Below are positions 47,966-58,757 of a DNA stretch of 64,000 bases, one piece after another (the first letter of the stretch is position 1; each line of letters opens with the position of its first letter). Both the position numbers and the translations under genes were made by a program. Source of the DNA: Botryotinia globosa. Its lineage: Eukaryota > Ascomycota > Leotiomycetes > Helotiales > Sclerotiniaceae. The stretch covers positions 806,001 to 870,000 of the forward strand of contig RCSZ01000015.1 in NCBI GenBank assembly GCA_014898425.1, given 5' to 3'. The notes below the pieces were generated by a model that saw nothing but the letters and a program-made list of their open reading frames with translations, searched no databases and was not told the DNA's origin.

Positions 47966-49216
47966 ATGGCCAGCTTCTCCTCCATCAAATACACACCCGC
48001 CGAGGAAACCGAGCTCAAGCAATGGACGCTCACCTCTGAGCGACTCAAGACCGCCAGCGCTGAAACCCCCTCGCTCCTCGATTCTCTCAACACGCATTTG
48101 GCATCTCGTACTACTCTCCTCGGCTCCAAGCCTTCGTCTGCAGATATCGCTATCTACGAGAGCTTGGCACCCCAGGTCGCAAAATGGAGCAGCGAGGAAC
48201 GAACGGGTGAGAAGGGTCATCCTAATATTGTGCGCCATGTGGATTTTGTGCAGAATTCGCCGATTTTTGGGTTGAATATTGAGGAAGAGAAAAAAGTTCA
48301 GGTTGATGCTGAGGAGATCTTATATGTTAAGCCTCCCGTGGATGCCAAGGCCGAGAAGGAGCGATTGAAGAAAGAGAAAGCTGCCGCTGCCGCTGCCGCC
48401 GCAGGAGGTGAACAAAAGGAGTTGGCAGATCGACCCAAGGAAAAGAGCGACAAGGGAGTTGTAGCTCAAGTCGCCGAGAAGGTTACAGAGGCAAAAGATA
48501 CAATTGTTGCTGCTGTAACAGGCGAACAACCACAATTTCCTAGACAAAAGAAGGAAAAGAAAGAGAAGGCTTTAAAACCTCAGAAGGCTCCTGCTCCATC
48601 TGCCCCTCTTTCTCCATGTTTGATCGATCTCCGTGTTGGCCATATCCTCAAAGCTATCAAGCATCCCGAGGCCGACTCTCTGTTTGTCTCCACCATTGCT
48701 ATGGGTGACAAGCCCGGAACCGATGATACATCTGAATACGAAGGACAAGTTGTGCGAACCGTCTGCTCTGGTCTCAACGGTCTCGTTCCTCTCGAGGAAA
48801 TGCAAGGTCGCAAGGTAGTAGTTGTGTGCAACCTTAAGCCCGTCAAGATGCGTGGTATTAAATCGTGCGCTATGGTCTTGGCCGCCTCTCCCAGACTCAA
48901 GGAAGGAGAAGAAGATCACCACGCCGGCCCAGTCGAACTCGTTACTCCTCCCGCTGAAGCAAAAGCTGGTGAGCGAGTTTTCTTCGAGGGATGGCAGGGA
49001 GAACCTGAGGGCGTTTTGAACCCAAAGAAGAAGGTTTGGGAGATGATCCAACCTGGTTTCACCACAACTGCAGATCTAGAAGCTGCATTTGACGCGGGTG
49101 TTGTGAAGGAGTTGAGTAAGGAAGGAGAGGATGCCAAGACTGGTGTTGGAAAATTGGTTACTGTGAGTGGTGGTGTTTGCAAGGTTAAGTCTTTGGCTGG
49201 AGCTATCATTAGATAA
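47966..49216 (+). CDS. Arc1/EMAP-II-like tRNA-binding cofactor
   Basis: A single exon of 416 aa. The N-terminal ~115 residues contain a GST-C-like helical region (LLGSKPSSADIAIYESLAPQV, then HPNIVRHVDFVQNSP), as in yeast Arc1, used to dock aminoacyl-tRNA synthetases. A Lys/Ala-rich linker (about 125-215, with EKERLKKEKAAAAAAAAG) follows. The C-terminal tRNA-binding OB-fold/EMAP-II domain shows LIDLRVGHILKAIKHPEADS, CSGLNGLVPLEEMQGRKVVV and NLKPVKMRGIKSCAMVLAAS. It probably binds methionyl- and glutamyl-tRNA synthetases and delivers tRNA in the cytosol. It is high in GC compared with its AT-rich upstream flank. Confidence 0.93.
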   Translation: MASFSSIKYTPAEETELKQWTLTSERLKTASAETPSLLDSLNTHLASRTTLLGSKPSSADIAIYESLAPQVAKWSSEERTGEKGHPNIVRHVDFVQNSPIFGLNIEEEKKVQVDAEEILYVKPPVDAKAEKERLKKEKAAAAAAAAGGEQKELADRPKEKSDKGVVAQVAEKVTEAKDTIVAAVTGEQPQFPRQKKEKKEKALKPQKAPAPSAPLSPCLIDLRVGHILKAIKHPEADSLFVSTIAMGDKPGTDDTSEYEGQVVRTVCSGLNGLVPLEEMQGRKVVVVCNLKPVKMRGIKSCAMVLAASPRLKEGEEDHHAGPVELVTPPAEAKAGERVFFEGWQGEPEGVLNPKKKVWEMIQPGFTTTADLEAAFDAGVVKELSKEGEDAKTGVGKLVTVSGGVCKVKSLAGAIIR

Positions 49217-49831
49217 AGTGTACAAGCAATCCAAAGCACAAACTGTACAATTGAGAGCATTAGGGTGGATGGAAGTTAAGAGTTAAGAATTCTCGTAGCT
49301 ACCAACAGACCTTGTGTATGATACCACGAATGATATACACGTATAAGAATAGATGAATGAGCATTGCCCTGCTCTATACTGCACAAGAACTTATCATTCC
49401 AAAAGATGACGTGAAACCTGATATGATGATATGATTAATGAGATTGATGTATTAGATTATGTCCAAATATAACCAACGCCCTTCTTAGTGCGGTGTAAGA
49501 CCAATGAATTTTCCATCCCAATGCTAGCCCAAAAGAATGACTATAGTCATTCACCTATTCATCAGATCCATCCATCTCAAAAGACTATATCCCAAGCCCT
49601 AGATCTAGAATATCCATGTTACGCACCGTCGAAAATGCCAAACTTTTGCAATCCCATCTGCAAACTTTTTCACGCCATATATTCCATGCGGTAGGTAGGT
49701 AGGTAGGTAAGTAGGTAGGTAGGTAAAAAGCAATCTTTACGCCCGCCCCAGAAAATCTTAATCCGAAGAGTGTTTTCCCAAAAGTACAACTCCAATATTT
49801 CTAGAGAAATTCAACATGCAAGTCCAAATGT
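49217..49831. other. Intergenic region between convergent genes
   Basis: 615 bp between the Arc1-like stop and the next convergent stop. It contains a GTAG/GTAA tetramer run at 49690-49724. No gene was seen. Confidence 0.5.
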
Positions 49832-51190
49832 TCAGGCCATCCTATCCCCAGATCGCCTGAAGATCAATTTCTTAGGATCAAACCCGTCATTATCATCATC
49901 GTCGTCATTATCCACTTCCATCGCATCATCCACCTCCAACTCCACTGGTCCATTAGAGACAGGAGTTATTGCTGAAAGAGATTTCGATTTCGATCCATTA
50001 ACATCTGGATCCTCTTTCGAAACAACATTTTTCTTCTCCAATTCCAACTGCAACGCCTCCTCCGCTCTCAATATCTCAATCTTCCTATCCGCAATCTCCT
50101 TCACTTCTCCCAATCTCCTTTTGATATTCTCAATCTCCGTGCTGCACTCTCCATCGCGGAGAAATTGATGCGCAGCGTGTTCGCATTGTCCCTGACACCA
50201 TTCGAGCCCCTTATCAAGTTCGTCAAATATATCAGGGGAATTGCTTCCCGCGCCTTCGATTCCCCCTCCGGCGCGACGATACCCTCGTAATACATTCATC
50301 GTATTTCCAATATTCTTGCGCTCGCGCGTCGACGCCATGTTTCTCGACGATGGGAATTTGAGTTGTGCTCCCGCACGAGCATCTCCATTTGTCGCGTGGG
50401 AGGTTGCGTCCGCGCCCGCGTGAGATTGCAACGAAGGCTTGAGTAAGGCGCTACCCAGTACTTTTGACGCCTCGGATTCGGATTCGTCATCGCTTTCTTC
50501 CTCGGCTTCCATTTCGGCCGCGCGTCTCATTTCGGCCATTTTGGCGGCCATTTTCCCCTTTCTCATGGCGTTCCGGTTGCCGCTCACAAATTTGACGAGT
50601 TCTTCAAATGCCATCTGGACCGCGCTGTCGTAGTATACTATGATCATGGATCTGGTTCTGTATTTGGGGGCGTGTGAGTTTCCCGATGCGAGGGATTCCG
50701 TTTTGCGTTTTCGGAGGACAGCAGGGGCTCGTGGGAGGGGTTCCGTGGGAGGTGTAGGTTGCGAGGATTGCCGAGTTAGAGCGTTGGGCGATACGAGGGG
50801 AGTAAGGGGTTCTGGCGATTGGGGGGCTGCATGAGATGGGGACTGGTTGTATTCAAGGGCGGCGGCAGCAGCAGCTCGAGCTACGGATGGGGAATTGGGT
50901 CGGGCTTCGGAGGAGAATCCATTTTGTGCGGATTTGGGGGAGCCGATGGGTGATGAGGGGGCTTGCTTGGGCTTCTCGGATTCGGTGGTGGCTTCTTCGC
51001 CATCTTTGGGTCGGAGTGACTCGGTGGAACCTTTATTTTTCACGGAGCGTGCAGGTTTGTGATCTGTCAAGCGGGCAAGCTCGATTTGTCGTAAAGCTAT
51101 TTGGCCGTTTAAGTCGTCTAGTCGTTTGTTCCAATCCGGTATGGATTGGGTTAGACTGGTCAACGCATCCAATGTCGAAAATGTCGTCAT
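49832..51190 (-). CDS. Conserved-looking protein of unknown function, probably nuclear
   Basis: A single frame of 452 aa that I could not assign to a family. The N-terminus (LDALTSLTQSIPDWNKRLDD, then LNGQIALRQIELARL) looks like a short coiled coil. A Ser/Pro/Ala-rich disordered stretch (about 45-160) leads to RKRKTES and then an ordered block, MIIVYYDSAVQMAFEELVKF, VSGNRNAMRKGKMAAKMAEM. An acidic EEESDDESESEAS run follows. Near the C-terminus a helical, heptad-like segment (FDELDKGLEWCQGQCEHAAH to KIEILRAEEALQLELEK) precedes a D-rich tail (VDNDDDDDNDGFDP). Alternating basic and acidic runs suggest a nuclear or chromatin-associated role; this is inference only. Confidence 0.75.
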   Translation of the reverse strand: MTTFSTLDALTSLTQSIPDWNKRLDDLNGQIALRQIELARLTDHKPARSVKNKGSTESLRPKDGEEATTESEKPKQAPSSPIGSPKSAQNGFSSEARPNSPSVARAAAAAALEYNQSPSHAAPQSPEPLTPLVSPNALTRQSSQPTPPTEPLPRAPAVLRKRKTESLASGNSHAPKYRTRSMIIVYYDSAVQMAFEELVKFVSGNRNAMRKGKMAAKMAEMRRAAEMEAEEESDDESESEASKVLGSALLKPSLQSHAGADATSHATNGDARAGAQLKFPSSRNMASTRERKNIGNTMNVLRGYRRAGGGIEGAGSNSPDIFDELDKGLEWCQGQCEHAAHQFLRDGECSTEIENIKRRLGEVKEIADRKIEILRAEEALQLELEKKNVVSKEDPDVNGSKSKSLSAITPVSNGPVELEVDDAMEVDNDDDDDNDGFDPKKLIFRRSGDRMA

Positions 51191-53784
51191 GATGAATTCG
51201 GATCAATGTAAGTGAAAAATGATTTGGCAAGAGCGTTTTGAGTGTGGATAGTATTACTTGGAGTATATTGGTTGTGGTAAAGAATATAATTTGCCTGATT
51301 CGAGGATTGCAAGCTTCGAGGTAGGTAGTTAAGGAAGTCAATGGACATCATACTAGTACCATCATCACTGCGTCATAATGGGGAATAAGTAAATAAACAG
51401 TTGGACAATGCGTGCGACTCTCTGCGTGGAGTATAGGAGAGGAGATCGAAGTAAAGTGATTCGGATCTCTTTCCTTCAATTACAAGACCCGAAGGACTGT
51501 ATTAACTAGGAGTGTGATCTGTAAATGAAGGATATAGGCATGGAGTGTCCAATATGTATCTCGGACTAACTGCTCACACTACTCGCATGCAAGTTTGAAC
51601 AGGCGTTTATAAGAGGATGCGGATACCGACCTGTATCTATAAGAATTATTGCATGAAACTATGGTTCAACTTACTTGTAACCTTACATAGGATAGTGAAA
51701 AGCTATTGTGTGATGTTTTGTTTTGTTTTGTTCAATCAATTTTACTTTTTTTCTACATCGACGCAGACCGACCTTGAGAATATGTATGATGTGTGGTTGG
51801 TGTGTGTGGTATGGTAGGGTGTAGATGAATAGAATCAAGGGCAGAGGAAGTGATAAGCCGTCTTCAATGAAATGGCGTAAACTCAATCCTAGTACATCGG
51901 ATTCGAACGCTCATGATATTCAGGGATTTTTTCGGATCTGTGGACTGTGGATTGTTGACCCCTTCATTATTCAAGTTCATTGTCAGTGTCAGAAATCAAT
52001 AAGCGAATCATCCAATTCATTTCCATTTTATATACATAATTAGCAAACAATATTGAAACAAAACCGAGGCACTTCCTGCAAAAAGAAGAAGAAACGGTAA
52101 TTATGATAAATTACAATTGGAGCAGACACACGGCTCGAGCCGTTAGAACTCTTACAAGACAATTATCTTCCCTGAAGCTTCACTGTGAATCGTGATCAGG
52201 ATTCAGAACGCCCATCAAGTTTCATATAATTCGTGTTGGGAATACGAAAATGGGAAATCAAAGAATGTCACAGAACACGTAATGATACAATGCAACAGAG
52301 CAAAAGAAGTTCACCGAGCGGTGATTTCCTTCAATATCGTATCACTTTTTCATTTCAACCAAGCTGTCGGTACCTTTACAACATTCTGATAGATCCATAT
52401 TGCTCTGTATGTAACTTATACCTCGGGAAAGTGCAGATGAACTGATATCGTTTTTTATGGTTTCTGCTGCGGTGCCACTGTGGGTGAGGAAGATTGTTTC
52501 TTTAGAGGAATTTGTCTTTTCAATATCGAAAGTCCGATTCTTACTTTCTGATAGGCATTCAGTCCTCGCAACCAACCATCTTTTTTCAGAGCAACTGTTA
52601 ATCGTGTTATTGACATAATCCTGCCGTGTTGATGTGAACGAGAAGAGTTCCCTATTCGAGAAATAGATGTTCAAATATAATGTCAAATCTCTCTGATAGG
52701 TCTTCAACCCTTACCAAACCCATCCCAGCCTCCATTTCCCTCTTCGTCTTTTACTGCATCTATAGTTTAGAAAAACTGTTGGTTTTTTTATTTACTTCGG
52801 AACTTTGTTGTCATCGTATACCTACCTACCTACCTACTTTGTGATTGTACATTTCCTGTCTTTCTGTTTATACCCCCCTCGTCATTAATGCGTTGCAAAA
52901 TTCCTATCTAATAAACAACCCCTCGTTAGATCTCACGCGGAGAATAAATCACCAAACTTCTTTTGATTGCGGAAGAATACCTAGCTACTATTCGGGCTTT
53001 AGCCGCAATACAGTGTTACGTTGATCTACTTGAATAATAAATACCACACTACATGATAGCTAGCTACCTTGGATCGAAAAATGAGTCCATCTCACTCTAA
53101 TACATTTACAAAGTTTTCTTCATCAGAGACTAGAAAATAAAAAGCTCTGCCAACATAGGGCTTTTCATCATCTCCTCTACCCCTCCCGGGGAATACTTTC
53201 TACCCGGTCCGGTTCATTTTCAGACGGTGAGGCATTTCGAGAATTAGACTAGAAGCATCAATGTCACCCACCATCTTGTCTCGTGGCTTTTAGTTGTTTT
53301 TTAGTCTATTGACCAGGAGTCCAGGACAGGACCAGCAGGGGAAGACCAGAGATTTTTAGTTTGACTCTTCCCGTTCCTTGTCACACGTGCTTTATGCAGA
53401 AAACGGCCGCCATCGACTCTTTTCATGCACGGATTATGAGAAAACCACTCAAGTGTTTGATACTTGAGTGGAGAAGGTGGGAAATGATACTTAAATGAAC
53501 TGGAATTGGTTAGAGAGTCCGAAAATCCCGGTTAATGTGAAAGCTTACGAGAATCCAACTTGTGTGCGGCAAACTTACCGCTGTTTTGTGAGATATTGTG
53601 TATTTCGTACCCAACCACCAACCGCAGGAAGCTAAGATTTAGATAATTATGATCTCCATGGAGTTTTAAGGAAGGAGATAGAAAAAAAGGAAGGCTTAGA
53701 TTGAAATTGTTATTATAGCTTTGCTGTACAGTATTAGTAACTGCAGCAATATCATTTTGTCAAGCCGAAGCTCTAACTGATAAT
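51191..53784. other. 2.6-kb gene-poor region
   Basis: No supportable gene. It includes a CCTACCTACCTACCTAC tract (52820-52840), a 10-bp-arm hairpin at 53445-53471 and several short frames (one of 121 codons on the minus strand at 52342-52707) with no recognisable motif and no start or splice support. Confidence 0.5.
53445..53471. repeat. Short stem-loop
   Basis: CCACTCAAGT, a 7-base loop, then ACTTGAGTGG: a perfect 10-bp inverted repeat in intergenic DNA. Function unknown. Confidence 0.7.
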
Positions 53785-54704
53785 TTAAGGCCACAGCTCT
53801 TCCTTCTTCCATTCCCCAATAATCTCTCCTTCCTTTCCGGCATCTCCATCGGGGCCGACGTAAGTAAATCTCCATCTTCTTGCTTTATCAGGTTCACTTA
53901 AATCAAGTTGTTCAATCTCCACAGGTTTGATAATCACAACCCTGAAATTCTTCCGGGAAGCTTCATCATGCAAATCAGTGACTTTTTGACCCAATTTCCA
54001 ATTTGGATCGCTTGGTGGCTGCGAAACGGGTGTTCCAGGTATAGGATTTTTGAAAGAACCTATAGATTGAAAGTTAGTCACAGTATTCATCCAATTTCTA
54101 CAATTTCTTTACCTCTCATTCCCGGGCTAATATTGCCAAAATGTGCAGTAAGTTCTTTCCCCCAACTCCAACCTTCTTTTCCATCTTCCTTCACAACTCT
54201 CATCCTCTCTCCAATCTTTGTCTTTACAGTTCGTGTTCCACTTGATTCTTGGCCACTCCCTTCAATGTCTTGACCTACGATATAAGCCTCTCCCTTCACT
54301 CTCCATTGGGTCATGACTTCTTTGATCCAGAAAACTGCTTCAACAGGTCCACCACCACCACTACCCTGACTCTGTTCTACCTCTCCATGACCATGTGAAC
54401 TAGCAAAAAATTGGGGAACCTTCTCCATGCGCACATCTGTGGTAAAGGTTGGAAGATCACTCTCATAAACTCGATCATTCATAGGAGCATCATTGTGTTT
54501 GTTCTCTGGAAGCTCGGCCCACATTCCTCTGTAGATGCAGTAACGCGCTCGAGGAAGATAAGGAGTGGGAGAATCCTTATCACTACTTGGCTGTAATGAT
54601 GAGAGAACGAATTCCGGGGAATCCATCTTGGAGAGATGGGAAAGGAAAAGAGGACGCCATGGAGCTTGACCGATGGATGCTGGAGTGGTGGTTGATGTAG
54701 ACAT
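53785..54704 (-). CDS. Pyridoxamine 5'-phosphate oxidase-like FMN-binding protein
   Basis: Minus-strand exons are 54704-54113 and 54059-53785, giving 288 aa. The layout matches the Alr4036-type FMN-binding split-barrel family of fungal and plant PNPOx-like proteins. It starts with APWRPLFLSHLSKMDSPEFV. A central PQFFASSHGHGEVEQSQG and VFWIKEVMTQWRVKGEAYIV, with the flavin-site-like TQWRVKGEA, follow. The C-terminus is RRWRFTYVGPDGDAGKEGEIIGEWKKEELWP. The intron is phase 1 and joins GMRG to GSFKNPIPG. Members of this family bind FMN but their physiological reaction is mostly unproven, so a role in vitamin B6 metabolism should not be assumed. Confidence 0.85.
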
Positions 54705-55557
54705 TGTGCGAGCGAGACGCAGAAGTCGTGCAGAAGCTTTAGAAGCTATTTTGAATGATTTACTTCTAGACGTTGACGGTTGATACGAATGCTAGATGAG
54801 TATATATGGTAGCTTTATGGACACAACAAGTGGCGAGATTTTGGCAGTTGGCTCTTATTAGTCTGTTGTTGAAAGTTGAAAGTTGATGATGGATGACGCA
54901 TTGATTCGTTTGAAGTGAGCTCAATTGAACAAACAATTCAAAACTTATGGTGGGGTGATGACATGGTACTAGTATTAGTCCCAGTAGATGGTTTTGGTGC
55001 CATCATCTAGCTAGCTAGCTAACTAGCTATCTATCTACCTACAAATCAACAAGATGCGATATTCAAGTCAACAACTATCTTCTCATGTTTGGGAATAGCT
55101 TCAATATTTCATTCATCAGAAATCAGAAATCATAAGTCACGTTACAGATGAGCGGTGATCATCAAAATCAAGAAACCCCACATTCGGTGCATCATTGCCC
55201 GAATCCGCAAGAACATTTCTCTTACCCCAGATGATGATCACCATCAGGAGTCAGGACCCCTCTTCCAAGCTGGAAAACATGGGGAAAGCTTCTCCATGTG
55301 GCAATCTGATGAATGAGTTAATAAGGTTCCTGAAAAGAATTTTACCTCCAATCGAGGAGCTTGTTTATATTGCTTTCCTTTGGAGAGGGATGGATCTCAC
55401 GGATGAATGCAACACACCGTCATTGATACTGCCATTGGTAATGTGGAAAATGTTTCTATATATTCTCAATATATCTTCATCGGTATACTCTTGCTTGGCT
55501 TTCTGCTGTTGAAAAATCTTTGTGTCTCTCTCTCTCTCTCTCTCTCTCGCGCCCAAG
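54705..55557. other. Divergent intergenic region, PNPOx-like / polygalacturonase
   Basis: 850 bp with a CTAG-rich tract (55006-55042) and a (TC)n run at 55525-55548 ending 9 bases before the polygalacturonase ATG. No gene is called; the open frame running through the (TC)n run merges with the polygalacturonase and is not its start. Confidence 0.5.
55525..55548 (+). repeat. (TC)n pyrimidine tract next to a start codon
   Basis: Twelve TC dinucleotides, ending 9 bases before the ATG of the exo-polygalacturonase. Such CT-rich tracts are common near transcription starts and in leaders of well-expressed fungal genes. Confidence 0.85.
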
Positions 55558-57142
55558 ATGCGTCTCATAATTACCTCAACAATAGCCCTTTTCTCATCTC
55601 TCATCGCTGCGAAAGGACATCGCGGCTCTGATGTTGTTCCCGCTCCTCCCCATAGCAATCATAAGACTTGCACGGTTCATCCCCTCGGAAACCATACAGA
55701 CGATACTCCTCAAATCCTCAAGGCATTTTCAGATTGTAATCATGGCGGAACGGTTGTATTTCCGAAGAATAAAGAGTACTGGATCGCGACGAGATTGAAT
55801 CCAATCATTTACGATGTAACGATTGATTGGCAAGGAATTTGGACTGTATGCTTGGGCTCTCTTCTACTCACGAGAGGTGTGCTAACGATCGGGCAGTTGT
55901 CGGATAATCTTACATATTGGCGAAATCATTCCTATCCCGTCGCATTCCAAAATCACGCTGCCGGTGTTGTCTTTACAGGAGATCGTATTCACATTGATGG
56001 AAAAAGTACTGGTGGCATCAATGGCAATGGAAATGCTTGGTACAATGCCGAGAAAGCAGTCACGCAGCCAGGTCGACCTATGCCCTTTGTCTTCTGGAAC
56101 GTCAGTGAAGTATTCGTCGAGCATTGTATGTCACCTTCATTCTCTCTGCTCTTCCGATACATGATCATCAAGCTAACAAAACTTTCTGGAATTAAGTTTC
56201 GATAAAGGATTCTCCTCTCTGGGCAATCAACATCATGAACGGTACTAATATGTGGTTTAACGATATGCTCGCCAACTCGACCGCCGTAAATGTACCATAT
56301 GGAACGAACTGGGTCCAGAATACCGATGGCTTTGATACTATGGACGGGAACAACATCAAATTAACCAATTTCTGGTACCAGGGAGGTGACGATTGCATTG
56401 CCATCAAACCAAGATCTTATAATATTTGGGTTCAAAATGTACCTATCCCTCTCTTCATCGATTGATTCGATTTATATCCTCTTATCCCGCTTCCACCTCT
56501 ACAATCTAACTCAAAACCACATAACTAATCTGAAAAATAGGTCACATGCCACGGCGGCAACGGAATCGCAATTGGCTCTCTAGGCCAATACGCCGAAGAC
56601 TCATCCGTCGTGAACGTTACTGTAAAAGACGTCAATATCATCTCCTACAATCTTGACATGCACAACTCCGCATACATCAAAACATGGATAGGTTTCCAAG
56701 CTCCACAGAGCGGATACGAAAGTGCGGGTCTCCCCCGAGGCGGCGGCTGGTAATTTTTCCTCCCCCTTTCCCCTCCCTCCCCAAGCTAACACCCAAACCC
56801 AGGGGCAACGTAAGCTCTCTCCTGTTCGAAAACTTCCACATCGAAGGCGCCGCCATCGCAGCCGGCATCTCCCAGGATTCCGGAAACAACGGTTCCTACG
56901 CCGGCACTTCCAAGTTTCTCATCTCGGATATCACGTTCCGCAATTTCACGGGATATTTGACTGGTGCGAAAGGAAATAGAACGGCGAGTGTTAGTTGTAG
57001 CAAGGTACACCCGTGCTATGGAATCGAATTTGAGGATTTCATGGTCGCCTATGCGCAGAATGTGACGGCGGCGAATGCGACGGGGACGTGCAGTATGGTT
57101 GCGAAGGATGGAGTGGAGGGAATGCTGGGGAGCGGATGTTAG
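55558..57142 (+). CDS. Exo-polygalacturonase (GH28), secreted pectinase
   Basis: Exons are 55558-55845, 55897-56125, 56197-56438, 56541-56749 and 56803-57142, giving 435 aa. A signal peptide (MRLIITSTIALFSSLIAAKG) starts it. GH28 signatures: NTDGFDT (N214, D216), GGDDCIAIKP (D237, D238), CHGGNGIAIGSLG (H257) and YIKTW. Together these give the three catalytic Asp residues plus the His and Lys of the active site. GGDDCIAIKPRSYN and GSLGQY resemble exo- rather than endo-acting enzymes. It releases galacturonic acid units from pectin chain ends outside the cell. Intron 2 uses an AAG acceptor; no better phase-correct site was seen. Many NxT/S sites suggest glycosylation. It is a likely plant-wall-degrading or virulence-related enzyme, probably pectin-induced and carbon-repressed by analogy. 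Confidence 0.93.
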
Positions 57143-57464
57143 TTGTAATGAAGGGGATGTTTGTTCTTTTAAATTAATGCGATTTGTGTCTGTGACTAGG
57201 AATATAATTTTCAACCACATTTGATATATTGGCTTACTATGGATGTACTGAGACACTCCAAAAACTTGACCAGGTACTTGTTGTGCTATTCGCTCACATT
57301 TGTCCTCGACATAGTATTCTGATCATCTCACAAGCACTTTTTCCTTAAACATGCCTACAATGCCGTTCGTTCAAGGAGTTTTTTTCCCTCAAAGAGTTCT
57401 TTGTGCATTGATAGGTTGTATGAAGGCACATTCCAGCCATCATCACTATCCTGGTATTCTTGAT
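57143..57464. other. Intergenic region between convergent genes
   Basis: About 320 bp between convergent stops. Nothing was recognised. Confidence 0.45.
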
Positions 57465-58757
57465 TTAATGCTCATCCTCCTCTCCCCATTCCATCTCGTC
57501 TTCATCATCACTGCTCTCATCCGAATCCACTATTTGGTCATTGTCCTCTTCTTCAACCAATCCACTGCTCTCTTCACCCACTGGATGACCTCTCAATTTC
57601 CATTTCAACTCCATGACAACCAACATAGGACCTTCTCCCCTCTCCATCAAACCTTTTCTTTCCCGACACTTATCCCCATTCTTCCCTTTCGCAGGTTCCG
57701 TCCGCTGACAAGCATTACCCACACAAAAGGGACAGACTTCAGTCCAATGCACCGTCTTACCTCTCCACTCCCACGTCTTCACATCCCCCAACTCACCTTT
57801 TTCATTTTCCTCCCCCGCACGCGCATTTGAATGTTTACGTGTACTCAACACTCCTCTTTTTCCCATTGGGAATTCCCACGTCCGGGCCCACTCCACGATT
57901 AATTTCAACTCCTCTCTCTTCTCCTCACTCGTCTCAAATTCCATCTCTAGCACCTCGAGCTGCGGAAACCCCGCCAGCGATGCGCCCCATTTTCCCGCTT
58001 GCCATGCGGGCGCGTCACCGCGTCGCGAGCGCTCCATGTCTGCGCGCATGCTGGGGACATCGGCGTTGCCGCGGTAGGGATTGATGGCTAGTGCTTCGTT
58101 TCGCTCGTTCCACCACCAGTCGCCTCTTCGGATGGTGAGTTTGAGATGGGTGATAGTTTGGAGGTAGTGTGCGGAAGTGAGGGGGCGGAGGAAATCTTGG
58201 AGCCAGTAGAGTTGAGTGTGGAGATGAATGGATGTGAGGAGCGCGAGCTGGTAGTCTGGGAGCCGGGGGAAATAGGAGTGTTCGCTGCGGGCGGGCTTCG
58301 CGGAGGGGGGATGTCGCGCGTGCCAGAACACGTGCGGGATGCATGTGGGTGGGAGGTGGTAGGTTTCGAGGTAGATACGTCGACATGTTCGCAGGAGGGA
58401 GAGGTGTAGTCGTGTGCGGCATGTGAAGCCTGGGCGCGCGTAATTGGTGTTGGGGTCGTACTCTGTGTTTGGGATTGGAGTGGGAGTGAGAACGTAGGAG
58501 AAAATCAGGGAGCGGATTTCGGCTGGGATGACACCGGAATAGAATGGAGAGAGAAGTTGGAGGCGGGGAGGAGTGGGTTTGAGATGGATGTTTAATGGAG
58601 GTGGAGTGGGGGTTTGCAAGGCTAGATCAGTAGCAGGAGTGGTAAAGTTGAAGGTAAAGTGATTATTCCTGGTTTGGTTATCCATAGTTGAACTGTGGTT
58701 TACTGAGGTTGAGGTTTTGATGTTCGTTGTTAGTATTCTCGAGAGGCAAATTCCCAT
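57465..58757 (-). CDS. Fungal F-box-like protein with possible acylated N-terminus
   Basis: A single frame of 430 aa. A short F-box-like helix (SPFYSGVIPAEIRSLIFSYV) is followed by LSLLRTCRRIYLETYHLPP, the pattern of a large family of poorly characterised ascomycete proteins (IPxEIRxLIF plus LLxTCRxIYxE). After a His/Trp-rich middle (RRGDWWWNERNEALAINPYRG) comes a CPFCVGNAC-type Cys pair and a long acidic tail (EEEDNDQIVDSDESSDDEDE). If translation starts at the first Met, MGICLSR matches myristoylation plus palmitoylation signals. The second Met (MDNQTRNNHF, residue 25) is also a reasonable start and would remove this. A substrate-recognition role in ubiquitin ligases is possible but not shown. 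Confidence 0.75.
   Translation of the reverse strand: MGICLSRILTTNIKTSTSVNHSSTMDNQTRNNHFTFNFTTPATDLALQTPTPPPLNIHLKPTPPRLQLLSPFYSGVIPAEIRSLIFSYVLTPTPIPNTEYDPNTNYARPGFTCRTRLHLSLLRTCRRIYLETYHLPPTCIPHVFWHARHPPSAKPARSEHSYFPRLPDYQLALLTSIHLHTQLYWLQDFLRPLTSAHYLQTITHLKLTIRRGDWWWNERNEALAINPYRGNADVPSMRADMERSRRGDAPAWQAGKWGASLAGFPQLEVLEMEFETSEEKREELKLIVEWARTWEFPMGKRGVLSTRKHSNARAGEENEKGELGDVKTWEWRGKTVHWTEVCPFCVGNACQRTEPAKGKNGDKCRERKGLMERGEGPMLVVMELKWKLRGHPVGEESSGLVEEEDNDQIVDSDESSDDEDEMEWGEEDEH

Noticed and set aside
50836..51192. Plus-strand frames of about 118 and 71 codons
   Set aside because: They are antisense to the well-formed 452-aa minus-strand protein and have biased composition explained by that gene's codons.
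52342..52707. 121-codon minus-strand frame
   Set aside because: No motif, no presequence, no plausible splice partners and AT-rich intergenic context; kept out as unsupported.
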